A stretch of DNA of 64,000 nt from Thalassotalea profundi (lineage in GTDB: Bacteria > Pseudomonadota > Gammaproteobacteria > Enterobacterales > Alteromonadaceae), in the NCBI RefSeq assembly GCF_014653195.1, contig NZ_BNAH01000005.1, forward strand, positions 124,001 through 188,000, in the 5' to 3' direction. The translations under genes and the position numbers were made by a program. This document shows positions 1-7,337 of this stretch, in pieces; position 1 is the first letter of the stretch; the number at the start of each line of letters is the position of its first letter. The notes below the pieces were generated by a model. That model was not told the DNA's origin and made no database searches. It saw only the letters and a list, made by a program, of their open reading frames with translations.

Positions 1-307
1 AACCTTGAGATAACATTCCGTAAGGTTTATACCAAACACTATAATGTTGGCAGTCTTCAATTAGTACGGCGTTTGACGGTGTTTGAGATAATACAGTTTC
101 ATTATAATAAAAATGTAATGTATCCATTTTTTTTAATGGCTTCTTAATACGTCTTAAGCGTTGAGTGTATTTACCCCTGGTTAGCCAAAGGGCACCTTTA
201 GTAATAGCAGACTTTATTTGTTGGTTACTCAACTGGCATTCTTGCTCAATGGCTTGAACAATTGTTGTTTGCTGGCTAATCACAATATGTTTTTCAAATG
301 TAGTCAT
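1..307 (-). CDS. RluA-family RNA pseudouridine synthase, N-terminal part (runs off window)
   Basis: The reading frame starts at an ATG on the minus strand (305-307) and stays open to the window edge, giving about 102 residues. The visible part begins MTTFEKHIVISQ, has a basic S4-like stretch rich in Lys and Arg (LTRGKYTQRLRRIKK), and ends in EDCQHYSVWYKPYGMLSQG. A Y/N-K-P-x-G-(M/L)-x-x-x-G segment is the usual start of the catalytic domain in RluA/RsuA-type synthases, which isomerise uridine in rRNA or tRNA. The catalytic Asp would lie outside the window, so activity and target cannot be judged. The family call is from motif memory only. Confidence 0.7.
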   Translation of the reverse strand, partial: MTTFEKHIVISQQTTIVQAIEQECQLSNQQIKSAITKGALWLTRGKYTQRLRRIKKPLKKMDTLHFYYNETVLSQTPSNAVLIEDCQHYSVWYKPYGMLSQG

Positions 308-584
308 AGAGTATATTTATGGAAAAATTATCTGATGCTTTTAAGTTCATAAGTGTAGCAAGTCATTTATACTCAATCTATGTAAAGAAAGGTTAGTGTG
401 TATATTATTTTAAAGTACTTTTGTGTAACACTTACGTAACTAATATTTACATATTGTCGAGTAAAAGATCTTTTTCTATTCTTTTGTTCAACTTGCTTAG
501 CTGATAATATCAACTTTTGAGTTTAGTTTAGTCAGTTATTGTTAAGAAACATACTGTCAAACATGCTATTTGCTAGAGGTAAAA

Positions 585-941
585 ATGGAACGAAATTTAG
601 CGCTTTTTCCGCAGAATGCGAATGGGGATATGTTATGGCAAATGCTCCTTGAAGGTGATGACCTATCAGAGATCCGCGAAGTTGAATTTTCAGTATTGTT
701 TCCTAGTCAAGAGCTAGCACTTAAATTTGGCCATTTGTTGTTAGAAAATAACCAAAAGCTTTCTTTTTGCCCTTTTAAAAACGATCCAGATTACCCTTGG
801 GAAATTACTGCTTACCCAGAAATGGGGGCAACTTATGAAAATATTTCAGCTTATCAGCATTTATTAGAAACAAGTTCAGCCCCTCTTAAAGGAAAGTTTG
901 ACGGCTGGTATTGTGTAACTTCTAGTAAATTACCTTACTAA
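585..941 (+). CDS. RraB-like ribonuclease E inhibitor family protein
   Basis: A 118-residue acidic cytoplasmic protein without signal peptide. I chose the ATG at 585 because an AGAGG Shine-Dalgarno sequence sits at 575-579; an in-frame TTG at 570 lies upstream of that site. The N-terminal half (NANGDMLWQMLLEGDDL, then a VEFSVLFPSQELALKFG segment) follows the RraB pattern of a gDxLWxxL-x3-GDDL opening followed by a beta strand with FP and an A-x-x-F helix. The C-terminus ends in a FDGWYC motif similar to the DGWGC end of RraB relatives. RraB binds RNase E and changes its transcript choice. The family is likely, but the partner is inferred, and this may be a paralogue rather than RraB itself. 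Confidence 0.6.
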   Translation: MERNLALFPQNANGDMLWQMLLEGDDLSEIREVEFSVLFPSQELALKFGHLLLENNQKLSFCPFKNDPDYPWEITAYPEMGATYENISAYQHLLETSSAPLKGKFDGWYCVTSSKLPY

Positions 942-979
942 GCAAAGGCTTAGTCATTTAGTCGAGTATATAAATATTA

Positions 980-1201
980 ATGATTGATTTTAGTTATTTC
1001 AGTGATTTATCACAACAAAAAGCTAAGGCTTTTAATCAGGAAAAAAACTATATTAAGAGGGTCTTAAGTGGCAAAGATGTTAATTGTCGTCAATGCGATA
1101 AGTTGTTAAATATACAGTTTTTGAATGATGGAACGCAATTACAGTTACAGTGTAAAAATGGTTGTACCGATATCATACTTGATTTAGATGGCCCGTCTTA
1201 A
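980..1201 (+). CDS. small Cys-containing conserved hypothetical protein
   Basis: A 73-residue protein beginning MIDFSYFSDLSQQ. It has a helical, Lys-rich N-terminal half and a C-terminal half with two cysteine pairs, CRQC near residue 36 and a CKNGC near residue 58, arranged like a small zinc ribbon with beta strands between them. It follows the RraB-like gene by 38 bp in the same direction, so the two may be co-transcribed. I do not recognise the family. The metal site is an inference from cysteine spacing. Confidence 0.55.
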   Translation: MIDFSYFSDLSQQKAKAFNQEKNYIKRVLSGKDVNCRQCDKLLNIQFLNDGTQLQLQCKNGCTDIILDLDGPS

Positions 1202-1268
1202 GTTTGTGATTTAGCATAAACAAAGCATACTCTTTGAAAATGCTAGATCACATAAACATTTATGTACT

Positions 1269-1946
1269 TTATGATAAGAAAGTACAAACCTCATTAATTG
1301 ATTTTTTTACTTGTGCATGATGTGGTACAGATGCATCATCGGCAGGATAGCCGACAATCAGTAACATATAAGCACGATCATTTTCTCCTCGGTTACATAT
1401 TTTACTCAAAAAAGACATAGGCTTAGGTGTATGGGTTAAGGTGACCAACCCTGAAGAGTGCAGAGCGTTAATTAAAAAACCTGTTGCTATGCCCACAGAC
1501 TCATGTACGTAATAGTTAGTGTTTTTATCTTCAGCATGAATCCCGCCTTTTTTTTCACTAAAAATGGCGATTAACCATGGGGCATGGGTTAAATAAGGTT
1601 TGTTATCATCAGTACCTAAAGGTTTTAATGCGTCAAGCCACTCATCACCAGCACGGCCTTGATAAAAGCTTCTCTCTAGCACTTCTGCTTGTTCTCTAAT
1701 TTGTTTCTTAATGTCATCATTACTTATCGCCACAAAATGCCATGGCTGATGATTAGCGCCGCTAGGAGCTGTAGCTGCGGCCTTAATGCAATTTTCAATA
1801 ATTTCTTTAGACACCTTTTTATCACTGAAACTTCTTATTGAATGTCGGCGTTTAATTTCATTATAAAAATGCTCTGAGCGTTGTAGCATTTCTTGGGGGG
1901 AGTATTCAATATAGTCGGTTAATGGTGAAGAATCATGTGCTTTCAT
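1269..1946 (-). CDS. nitroreductase-fold flavoprotein, iodotyrosine deiodinase (IYD)-like
   Basis: A 225-residue nitroreductase-superfamily enzyme. The FMN-binding start RRHSIRSFSDKKV (residues 33-45) and APSGANHQPWHF (60-71) are clear. The part that separates IYD from ordinary nitroreductases is also present: an active-site lid ERSFYQGRAGDEW with Glu91 and Tyr95, and Lys116 in DDNKPYL, matching the Glu/Tyr/Lys trio that binds the zwitterion of halotyrosine in human IYD. The C-terminal LVTLTHTP and VGYPADDASVP segments also follow IYD. The family reductively dehalogenates iodo-, bromo- or chlorotyrosine using FMN. There is no membrane anchor, as expected for bacterial forms. A strong palindrome lies 37 bp upstream. 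Substrate is inferred. Confidence 0.85.
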   Translation of the reverse strand: MKAHDSSPLTDYIEYSPQEMLQRSEHFYNEIKRRHSIRSFSDKKVSKEIIENCIKAAATAPSGANHQPWHFVAISNDDIKKQIREQAEVLERSFYQGRAGDEWLDALKPLGTDDNKPYLTHAPWLIAIFSEKKGGIHAEDKNTNYYVHESVGIATGFLINALHSSGLVTLTHTPKPMSFLSKICNRGENDRAYMLLIVGYPADDASVPHHAQVKKSINEVCTFLS

Positions 1947-1982
1947 AGTTAAACTTTCCCTTTTTTGGATAAGAATATCGTA

Positions 1983-2016
1983 ATTAGATTATATTGCAAA
2001 TGCAATATAATCTAAT
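1983..2016. promoter_or_regulatory. perfect 34-bp palindrome upstream of the IYD-like gene
   Basis: Two 16-base arms, ATTAGATTATATTGCA and its exact reverse complement, are separated by AA. The dyad lies 37 bp upstream of the IYD-like ATG and 58 bp past the stop of the cyclophilin gene. There is no T-run next to the arms, so a terminator is less likely than an operator for a dimeric repressor. The TTGCAAATGCAA core resembles MarR/TetR-style sites. No such regulator gene is adjacent. Confidence 0.5.
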
Positions 2017-2074
2017 GTGGGTAGCAAGGTAAAATGATTCGTTTTTTAGCTTCCTTTAATAAAGACAGTGTTGA

Positions 2075-2833
2075 CTAGCTATGAATGTGCTTGCGAAAAG
2101 CTAAGGGCATCAAGCATAAAAGTAACCAAAAAACACTACCACCACTACTGTTATCATCATTGCTTTCAGTATCAGGTGTTTGGGTAATTAATGTATTTTT
2201 AATTGAATTTAAGCTGCTATCAGTATTGTCTGCATCATCTAAAACCAGTACTTGGTATACAGTGACAAAGTTATCTGCTCCTGGATTGTTACAGCTATTA
2301 GTTGAATTGTCATTAACTGGAACATCGCCACATCTTTGCAAAGCGGCTATTTCATCAAGTACTTGCATACCATCATCAATAACTTCACCAAAAACAGTAA
2401 ATCCGCCATTTTGTAGATCTAGATTAGTGCTATTGTTACTTAGGTTGAAAAACCATTGACTGGTAGCACTATTAACACTATTAGCTTGTTTTGCCATAGC
2501 TATAGTGCCACGAACATTAGAGTATATAGGTTCATTTTTTACGGGATCGTAAATATCTATGTCTTTAAGAGGAAGTTCATTATTAAAAGTATAACCGCCA
2601 CCTTGTACAACAAAATCGTCTACGACTCGGTGAATCACAGTATTGTTATAACGTTCGCTAGAAATATAATTTAAAAAATTTTCAACAGTTAATGGTGTGG
2701 TTGTGTCATGTAAATTGACTTTAAAACTACCGTGAGATGTTTGAAACTCTACAATAGTAGCATGAGTTATGCTGCTTAACATTGATAATACAACAGCTAA
2801 TATGGCAAATTTTTTAGTAAATAAATGGGTCAT
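2075..2833 (-). CDS. exported cyclophilin-type peptidyl-prolyl isomerase with GlyGly-CTERM-like tail
   Basis: From the ATG at 2833 the protein has 252 residues and opens with a signal peptide (Lys-Lys, then a hydrophobic stretch, cleavage after THA). An in-frame ATG at 2866 would add 11 residues before the signal, which looks less natural. The cyclophilin core is clear: TPLTVENFLNYI, then VIHRVVDDFVVQGGGY, and later SQWFFNLSNN and FTVFGEVIDDG. It would catalyse cis/trans proline isomerisation in the cell envelope. The last 24 residues are Ser-Gly-Gly-Ser, a hydrophobic helix (VFWLLLCLMPLAF) and a basic end RKHIHS. This is the layout of GlyGly-CTERM tails processed by rhombosortase in Vibrio and Shewanella relatives. 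An insert with two cysteines (RCGDVPVNDNSTNSC) is unusual. A second exported cyclophilin is encoded at 46.4-47.0 kb. Confidence 0.85.
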   Translation of the reverse strand: MTHLFTKKFAILAVVLSMLSSITHATIVEFQTSHGSFKVNLHDTTTPLTVENFLNYISSERYNNTVIHRVVDDFVVQGGGYTFNNELPLKDIDIYDPVKNEPIYSNVRGTIAMAKQANSVNSATSQWFFNLSNNSTNLDLQNGGFTVFGEVIDDGMQVLDEIAALQRCGDVPVNDNSTNSCNNPGADNFVTVYQVLVLDDADNTDSSLNSIKNTLITQTPDTESNDDNSSGGSVFWLLLCLMPLAFRKHIHS

Positions 2834-3005
2834 AATTGTACAAGGTTGTGATGAATTAAAGCGCATTAGTATACGGAGTATGTGATAAAAGCCAATATGA
2901 ATACCCCTCTTAGTTTGTTATTAATTGTAATCAAGTGAACTTATGCTTGAATAAAGTTAAATAAGTAAAGAGAATAAGCATTCCAAAAATTATCTATAAA
3001 CACAC

Positions 3006-3512
3006 ATGACGATACAAGCAGTAAAACTGGTATTAACTAATCCTAAAAGCCCTACAAACGTTGGCGCAGTTATGCGTGCGGCTGGTTGTTATCGCGCAGA
3101 AGAAATATATTATACTGGCCAACGTTATGAGCGTGCAGCTAAATATAATACTGATACTAAAAATGCGAGTTTACACATCCCTCTAACTTCAGTGACTAGT
3201 GCTTTGGATATTCCATTAGAAGACAGTGAACTTGTTTGTGTCGAATTAGTTGAGGGTGCGACGCCTTTACCTGATTTTATTCACCCTACAAAAGCTATTT
3301 ATGTCTTTGGAGCTGAAGATGGCACTATAGAACAGTCGGTTATTGATAGTGCTGATCATGTGGTTTATATACCAACAGTGGGGTGCATGAACCTAGCAGC
3401 TACAGTAAATGTTGTGCTATATGATCGCTTAGCAAAGTCTAAGAATTATCCTCATGGCGATCAATTAATTAAAGACAGCCGCGACACTAATAACAAGGTC
3501 AAAGTAAAATAA
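3006..3512 (+). CDS. TrmH/SpoU-family RNA 2'-O-methyltransferase
   Basis: A 168-residue SPOUT methyltransferase consisting of the catalytic domain alone. Motif 1 reads LTNPKSPTNVGAVMRAAGCY (residues 10-29, with the catalytic Asn and Arg). Motif 2 is YVFGAEDGTI and motif 3 is CMNLAATVNVVLYDR, which together form the deep trefoil knot that binds S-adenosylmethionine. Family members methylate the ribose of a tRNA or rRNA nucleotide. The target cannot be told from sequence. It is shorter than TrmH and lacks the N-terminal RNA-binding extension of RlmB, so TrmL-like small enzymes are the nearest type. Confidence 0.85.
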   Translation: MTIQAVKLVLTNPKSPTNVGAVMRAAGCYRAEEIYYTGQRYERAAKYNTDTKNASLHIPLTSVTSALDIPLEDSELVCVELVEGATPLPDFIHPTKAIYVFGAEDGTIEQSVIDSADHVVYIPTVGCMNLAATVNVVLYDRLAKSKNYPHGDQLIKDSRDTNNKVKVK

Positions 3513-3523
3513 CTATAAAATAC

Positions 3524-3561
3524 AATTTAGAGTACAAGGCGAAATAGCTTGACTCTAAATT
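3524..3561. other. hairpin after the TrmH-family gene
   Basis: AATTTAGAGT (3524-3533) pairs with ACTCTAAATT (3552-3561), and after one bulged A on the left arm the stem continues CAAG/CTTG around a GCGAAATAG loop. There is no T-run on the plus side, so it is not a textbook terminator. It could be an mRNA 3' end stabiliser. Confidence 0.35.
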
Positions 3562-3727
3562 AATAGTGGTTAGAATGCTCTTAGCTAGAAAGTAAGACCT
3601 ATATTTATATACACCGTACCGCGTTATTTGTAGTAGCTCGTCCCGTTTAATAAGTCATAGTAAAACTTCCTGCATTATCGCTTTGTATTTTACAAAGTAA
3701 CATTTACAAATTTTTAGGATAAATATT

Positions 3728-3937
3728 ATGTCTGATAAAACTACTGGTACAGTAAAATGGTTTAACGAATCTAAAGGTTTTGGCTTCATCGAGCAAGAAT
3801 CTGGTCCTGACGTTTTTGCACATTTTAGTGCTATTTCTGGTGACGGTTTCAAAACGTTAGCTGAAGGTCAAAAAGTTGAGTTCACAGTAACTCAAGGCCA
3901 AAAAGGTCCTCAAGCAGAGAACATCGTTGCTTTATAA
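3728..3937 (+). CDS. CspA-family cold shock protein
   Basis: A 69-residue single cold-shock domain. RNP1 is KGFGFIEQ (residues 16-23) and RNP2 is DVFAHFSAI, both with the aromatic residues that stack on single-stranded nucleic acid; the opening [16 protein letters not shown] is standard. These proteins bind mRNA and ssDNA as RNA chaperones or transcription antiterminators. An AGGA ribosome-binding site sits 8 bases before the ATG, and a strong terminator follows at 3973. The 215-bp gap upstream leaves room for the long 5' leader typical of cold-inducible csp genes, but I found no clear cold-box sequence. Confidence 0.95.
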   Translation: MSDKTTGTVKWFNESKGFGFIEQESGPDVFAHFSAISGDGFKTLAEGQKVEFTVTQGQKGPQAENIVAL

Positions 3938-3972
3938 TTTTAATTCGCTATAAATAGCAAATTAAAATATAG

Positions 3973-4001
3973 AAAGGGTAAGATTATTCTTACCCTTTTT
4001 T
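3973..4001 (+). terminator. Rho-independent terminator of the csp gene
   Basis: The stem AAAGGGTAAG / CTTACCCTTT has a 6-base loop ATTATT and the T-run continues to 4001. It lies 36 bp after the csp stop codon. Confidence 0.9.
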
Positions 4002-4271
4002 AATACCTAAAAGAAATTTTCTCCCCCCCCTACAATTTACACCTAGTAATACTTACTTCACTATTTTAAAATTCAATTTTCTAAGTGGTTAAAATAACTA
4101 TTTTTTCGTTTTTTATACGAATTTTTTTTAAATGAATACTATAACCTTTAAATCCTTTAATTTAACTAATTGAAAATAAATGAATTCTTTAGTTGGCATT
4201 AGAATTGATTGTATCTAGGTATATTTATCGTAGAACTATGTTAGTTATACTAAATACACAAGGACAATTAG
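4002..4271. other. AT-rich intergenic region with a C8 run
   Basis: The 334-bp gap between csp and the yggN-like gene holds the csp terminator and then AT-rich sequence. The one notable feature is an uninterrupted C8 run at 4023-4030 in otherwise A/T-dominated DNA. I see no open reading frame or RNA gene. The promoter for the downstream gene should lie in the right half. Confidence 0.4.
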
Positions 4272-5063
4272 ATGAAAACATTATTAGCGACTTCAATTTT
4301 ATTGGCATCAACTTCAGCATTTGCCCATAATGCGTCTTTTTCAACAGATTCATGTAATGTTGAAATTGAGGGCGGCATTTCTATTACAAATGATAGTTTA
4401 ACTTTCAGTAAAGATAAAAAATCACTGTATAAAATAGAAAATAATGAGCTATTCGTATCTGATAAAAAAGTTCAATTAACTGATAGTCAACGTTCGTTAT
4501 TAACACAATACTCAACGAGCATTAGAGCGGTTGTTCCTGAGGTTAAAGGTGTTGCATTAGATGCAATGGATTTAGCTGTTGATGGCGTTAATTTAGCATT
4601 CAATGAGTTACTTGGAGAAGGTAACAGTGTCGGCCGTGAGTTAACAACTGAATTAGGTAAATTACGTTCAGAAATTCAATTTAAATTCGATGAAAATAAA
4701 ACAATTTCATTTGATGAAGATGGCTTTGATGGTGAAGAATTTTTTGGAGAAGAGTTTGAGCAAAGAATAGAGTCATTAGTTGAAACTACAATTACTAACT
4801 CTATGGGGAGTTTATTAATAGCCGTTGGCCAAGAGTTGTTATTTTCAGGAGGGGATCCGGATGCATTTGAAGCTCGAATGGAAAAATTCGGCGAACAAAT
4901 CGAATATGAAATGGAATCTCGTGGCGAGCAAATAGAAAAACGTGGAGAAGCACTTTGCGGCTCTATTGCTAACATAGACAATATTGAAGAACTGTTAAAG
5001 TCGAGTATTGATGAGTTATCCGATACCAACTTTTTAACTGTTAAAGATAAAAGATCAATTTAA
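4272..5063 (+). CDS. YggN family (DUF2884) exported protein
   Basis: A 263-residue protein with a cleavable signal peptide (MKTLLATSILLASTSAFA, then HNASF). The mature part follows YggN: an early Cys (DSCNVEIEGGISI), a beta-rich stretch with LYKIENNELFVSDKKVQLT, the helix QRSLLTQYSTSIRAVVPEV, a long acidic helical region, GSLLIAVGQELLFSGGDPDAFEARM, and a late Cys (LCGSIANI) that probably bonds to the first. E. coli YggN is about 240 residues; the extra length here is acidic (FDGEEFFGEEFEQR). The family is periplasmic and of unknown function. It is monocistronic with its own terminator. Confidence 0.75.
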   Translation: MKTLLATSILLASTSAFAHNASFSTDSCNVEIEGGISITNDSLTFSKDKKSLYKIENNELFVSDKKVQLTDSQRSLLTQYSTSIRAVVPEVKGVALDAMDLAVDGVNLAFNELLGEGNSVGRELTTELGKLRSEIQFKFDENKTISFDEDGFDGEEFFGEEFEQRIESLVETTITNSMGSLLIAVGQELLFSGGDPDAFEARMEKFGEQIEYEMESRGEQIEKRGEALCGSIANIDNIEELLKSSIDELSDTNFLTVKDKRSI

Positions 5064-5132
5064 TGTAAAAGTTATTATGGGTAGGGGCTGTGATATTCCT
5101 TTAGCCTAGTTTATTACTTATTTCTCTCTTTA

Positions 5133-5157
5133 GGGCATAGTTTTATGCCCTTTTTTT
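5133..5157 (+). terminator. Rho-independent terminator after the yggN-like gene
   Basis: GGGCAT / ATGCCC stem with loop AGTTTT, followed by seven T residues, 70 bp after the stop codon. Confidence 0.85.
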
Positions 5158-5238
5158 ATATTATCATTTTATAGCGTACTATTTTTCATGTGATATATTT
5201 CGTATAATCTTCACTCATTTTCCTCAAATGTAATCCGC

Positions 5239-5967
5239 ATGCACTCAGTCCAAAAATTATATTTACAGCGTAAGAATACGTCTACAAAACCATTTAAGGC
5301 CAGAGGTTTTAGGGTAGAACGCTGTGAAAATTGTAGATTAGCGTCGGCACATTGTATTTGTCAGTGGCGACATCAATGCCACAGTGGCGTTGGTTTTTTA
5401 TTGTTGATGTATGATGCCGAAGTGCTTAAACCCAGTAATACAGGCAGACTTATTGCTGATATAATTCCTGAATGCTTTGCCTTTATTTGGTCTAGAACAG
5501 AAGTTGATCCTTCATTATTATCGATATTAAATGATAGCCAGTGGCAGCCATTTGTTGTCTTTCCACAAGACTATGCGACAGAAAGTCAACAAATCACTAA
5601 TTGTGTGCCCACGTTACCAAATAATAAAAAGCCTTTGTTTATTATGTTAGATGGTAGCTGGCGCGAGGCAAAGAAAATGTTTCGTAAAAGCCCTTATTTG
5701 AATCAATTCCCAGTGTTATCTATTGATCTAAACCATTTAGCAATAGAAGATAAAAATTCACAATATCAAATTAGGAAAGCAATAAACCCTAATCAACTCG
5801 CCACAGCAGAAGTTGCATCTCATATATTAAATTTGGCGGGTGAAAATCAAAATGCCGAAATTTTAAAAGCTTGGTTTAATGTGTTCACATACCAGTATCA
5901 AAAAAGTGTCTGCCGTACTAATTATGGTGATCCTCAATCGTTAGAAAAGTATTTAGCGTTAAAATAA
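5239..5967 (+). CDS. tapT: DTW-domain tRNA-uridine aminocarboxypropyltransferase (TapT/YfiP-like)
   Basis: A 242-residue protein. It opens with a four-cysteine zinc knuckle (RCENCRLASAHCICQW, residues 28-43), which is characteristic of YfiP-type DTW enzymes, and carries the signature segment IMLDGSWREAKKMFRKSPYL near residue 135. The usual DGTW is DGSW here, a conservative change. The family transfers the 3-amino-3-carboxypropyl group of S-adenosylmethionine to uridine-47 in the tRNA variable loop (acp3U47). It lies alone between two terminators. The call is firm at family level, and TapT is the likely orthologue because of the Cys knuckle and single-domain length. Confidence 0.85.
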   Translation: MHSVQKLYLQRKNTSTKPFKARGFRVERCENCRLASAHCICQWRHQCHSGVGFLLLMYDAEVLKPSNTGRLIADIIPECFAFIWSRTEVDPSLLSILNDSQWQPFVVFPQDYATESQQITNCVPTLPNNKKPLFIMLDGSWREAKKMFRKSPYLNQFPVLSIDLNHLAIEDKNSQYQIRKAINPNQLATAEVASHILNLAGENQNAEILKAWFNVFTYQYQKSVCRTNYGDPQSLEKYLALK

Positions 5968-6112
5968 TAGGCGTTTTTTACTTCGTCATTTGTCATCTAT
6001 ATTTAAAATATGATCGCATGGGATGAGAAGGTTGATCTGTAGTTTAATTGTGAATTTAATAGCTAAGGCTTGGCAGGAAGCCTTCAATGGCTAGATTAGC
6101 ATAAGAATTCAA

Positions 6113-6143
6113 ACATAAAAAAAAAGCGACCTGAGTCGCTTTT
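6113..6143 (-). terminator. terminator of the PEP-CTERM gene
   Basis: On the minus strand AAAGCGAC / GTCGCTTTTT folds around a 4-base loop and is followed by a T-run (the A-run at 6117-6125 on the plus strand). It lies 30 bp after the stop codon of the PEP-CTERM gene and could also act on tapT transcripts. Confidence 0.8.
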
Positions 6144-6172
6144 AATAATCATCTTTAATTTTTAGCTTGTGT

Positions 6173-6994
6173 TTATGAGTTAACTTTACGTCGATAAGCT
6201 ATACCAGCCATACCTAATAGAAGTAACATTATTGTTTGAGGTTCAGGTACTGTTGTAATATTATCACCGCCACCGCCACCAGGAGCAACCGACGCTAAAC
6301 CTTCAATAATATCGTTAGCACAAGTCATTGCCCAACGAAATGCTATTTGATTAGCCGTAGCTAATGCGGTGCCTGATACATCCATAGTAAAAGAGAGTGC
6401 GCCGTAATCAATACCATCTTTTCTATAAGCTTTTCCACCTACAGACCATGATGCAGAACTATATGCACTATATCCACCATCTTCCATCATAACACCTTGA
6501 TACTTTCTTGAGCTGTTACCATGTAGGTCATCAGAATCTACTAGGTCATTTCTATTAACGTCTCTTAACCAGCCTGTACCGCTGCTGCCCATACGATCGC
6601 CATTTTCAGAGCCTAAGTCAAAAGCATATTCCCAGTTAGTCCCAGTGTTATTTCGCCAGTTATTATTAGAAAAACGATCACCGTTGTTAGGTGTACTTCC
6701 TGTAGGGTTCCATACATCGCTATCACCAGCCGCCATGAATAAATCACCTAAGCGAATGCCGTTATCACCTATGTTATTATAAAATGCAGTGAAAATATTA
6801 ACCGTTAAAAAATTACCTGTACGAGATACTTCCATTTTATCAATATCGTATGCTGACTTACTACCGTAAACATCACCAGAGTAGCCGGCACCAATATAGT
6901 TATCCATAATTGTTGTTGCAGGAATATCAGCGGCAGCGGCGGTTAAGCTTGAGGCTGATAATGCGATTGCTGCGATCCATTTAATACACTTCAT
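6173..6994 (-). CDS. PEP-CTERM sorting domain protein
   Basis: A 273-residue exported protein. It has a signal peptide (MKCIKWIAAIALSASSLTAA, cleavage near AAA-DIP), a Gly/Asn/Asp-rich beta-type body and a textbook PEP-CTERM tail. The tail has GGGGGD, then TTVPEPQ, a hydrophobic helix (TIMLLLLGMAGIA) and a basic end YRRKVNS. Such tails are recognised by exosortase (EpsH/XrtA), which cleaves and anchors or releases the protein, usually together with exopolysaccharide export. The body (NNGIRLGDLFMAAGDSDVWNP and WEYAFDLGSENG) looks like the lectin-like folds common among these substrates, but I cannot name it. A sigma-54-type promoter lies upstream, and a PrsT-like gene is divergent. No exosortase is in the window. 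Confidence 0.9.
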   Translation of the reverse strand: MKCIKWIAAIALSASSLTAAAADIPATTIMDNYIGAGYSGDVYGSKSAYDIDKMEVSRTGNFLTVNIFTAFYNNIGDNGIRLGDLFMAAGDSDVWNPTGSTPNNGDRFSNNNWRNNTGTNWEYAFDLGSENGDRMGSSGTGWLRDVNRNDLVDSDDLHGNSSRKYQGVMMEDGGYSAYSSASWSVGGKAYRKDGIDYGALSFTMDVSGTALATANQIAFRWAMTCANDIIEGLASVAPGGGGGDNITTVPEPQTIMLLLLGMAGIAYRRKVNS

Positions 6995-7047
6995 AATTTT
7001 TTCCTGTTAATGCTAAATTAACTAAATACATCATTGTACCCAGTAAA

Positions 7048-7062
7048 GCAATTATTAAGCCA
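7048..7062 (-). promoter_or_regulatory. sigma-54 (-24/-12) promoter of the PEP-CTERM gene
   Basis: Read on the minus strand the sequence is TGGCTTAATAATTGC. It has the GG-N10-GC spacing required by RpoN and matches the TGGCAC-R-N4-TTGC consensus at all positions except AC. The -12 element lies 53 bp upstream of the ATG, leaving a leader of about 40 nt. PEP-CTERM genes in other bacteria are often driven by RpoN with the PrsR response regulator. Confidence 0.65.
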
Positions 7063-7337
7063 GTTTAAAAATATCTTTTTATAACAATATACTAGTTTTG
7101 TTTTTCGATTTTTTACTTGATACTAATATAGTAATTGTAAATTTTTTCGACACTTGAGTAAATACATTATTTAACGCGTTAATATGAAGTAATATTAAGG
7201 GAGGATAACTCGAGCATACTTAGGTGCAAAAAAATTTAAAATAGTGAATAAATTGAATAAAACTTTTCAGAACTAGATATTTACCCATAGTCAAAGTATT
7301 CTAACTCCATTAAGTACTCGTGTTAGGTAAAGGGATT
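7063..7337. other. divergent intergenic region with a 12-bp palindrome
   Basis: AT-rich region between the divergent PEP-CTERM and PrsT-like genes. It contains a perfect 12-bp palindrome TTAACGCGTTAA at 7171-7182, a possible operator. An RpoN enhancer site for the PrsR-type activator would also be expected here. I found no convincing second -24/-12 element on the plus strand and no open reading frame. Confidence 0.35.

Noticed and set aside
4023..4030. C8 run as a phase-variable switch
   Set aside because: It is intergenic, 240 bp from the next gene and outside any reading frame or recognised promoter element.
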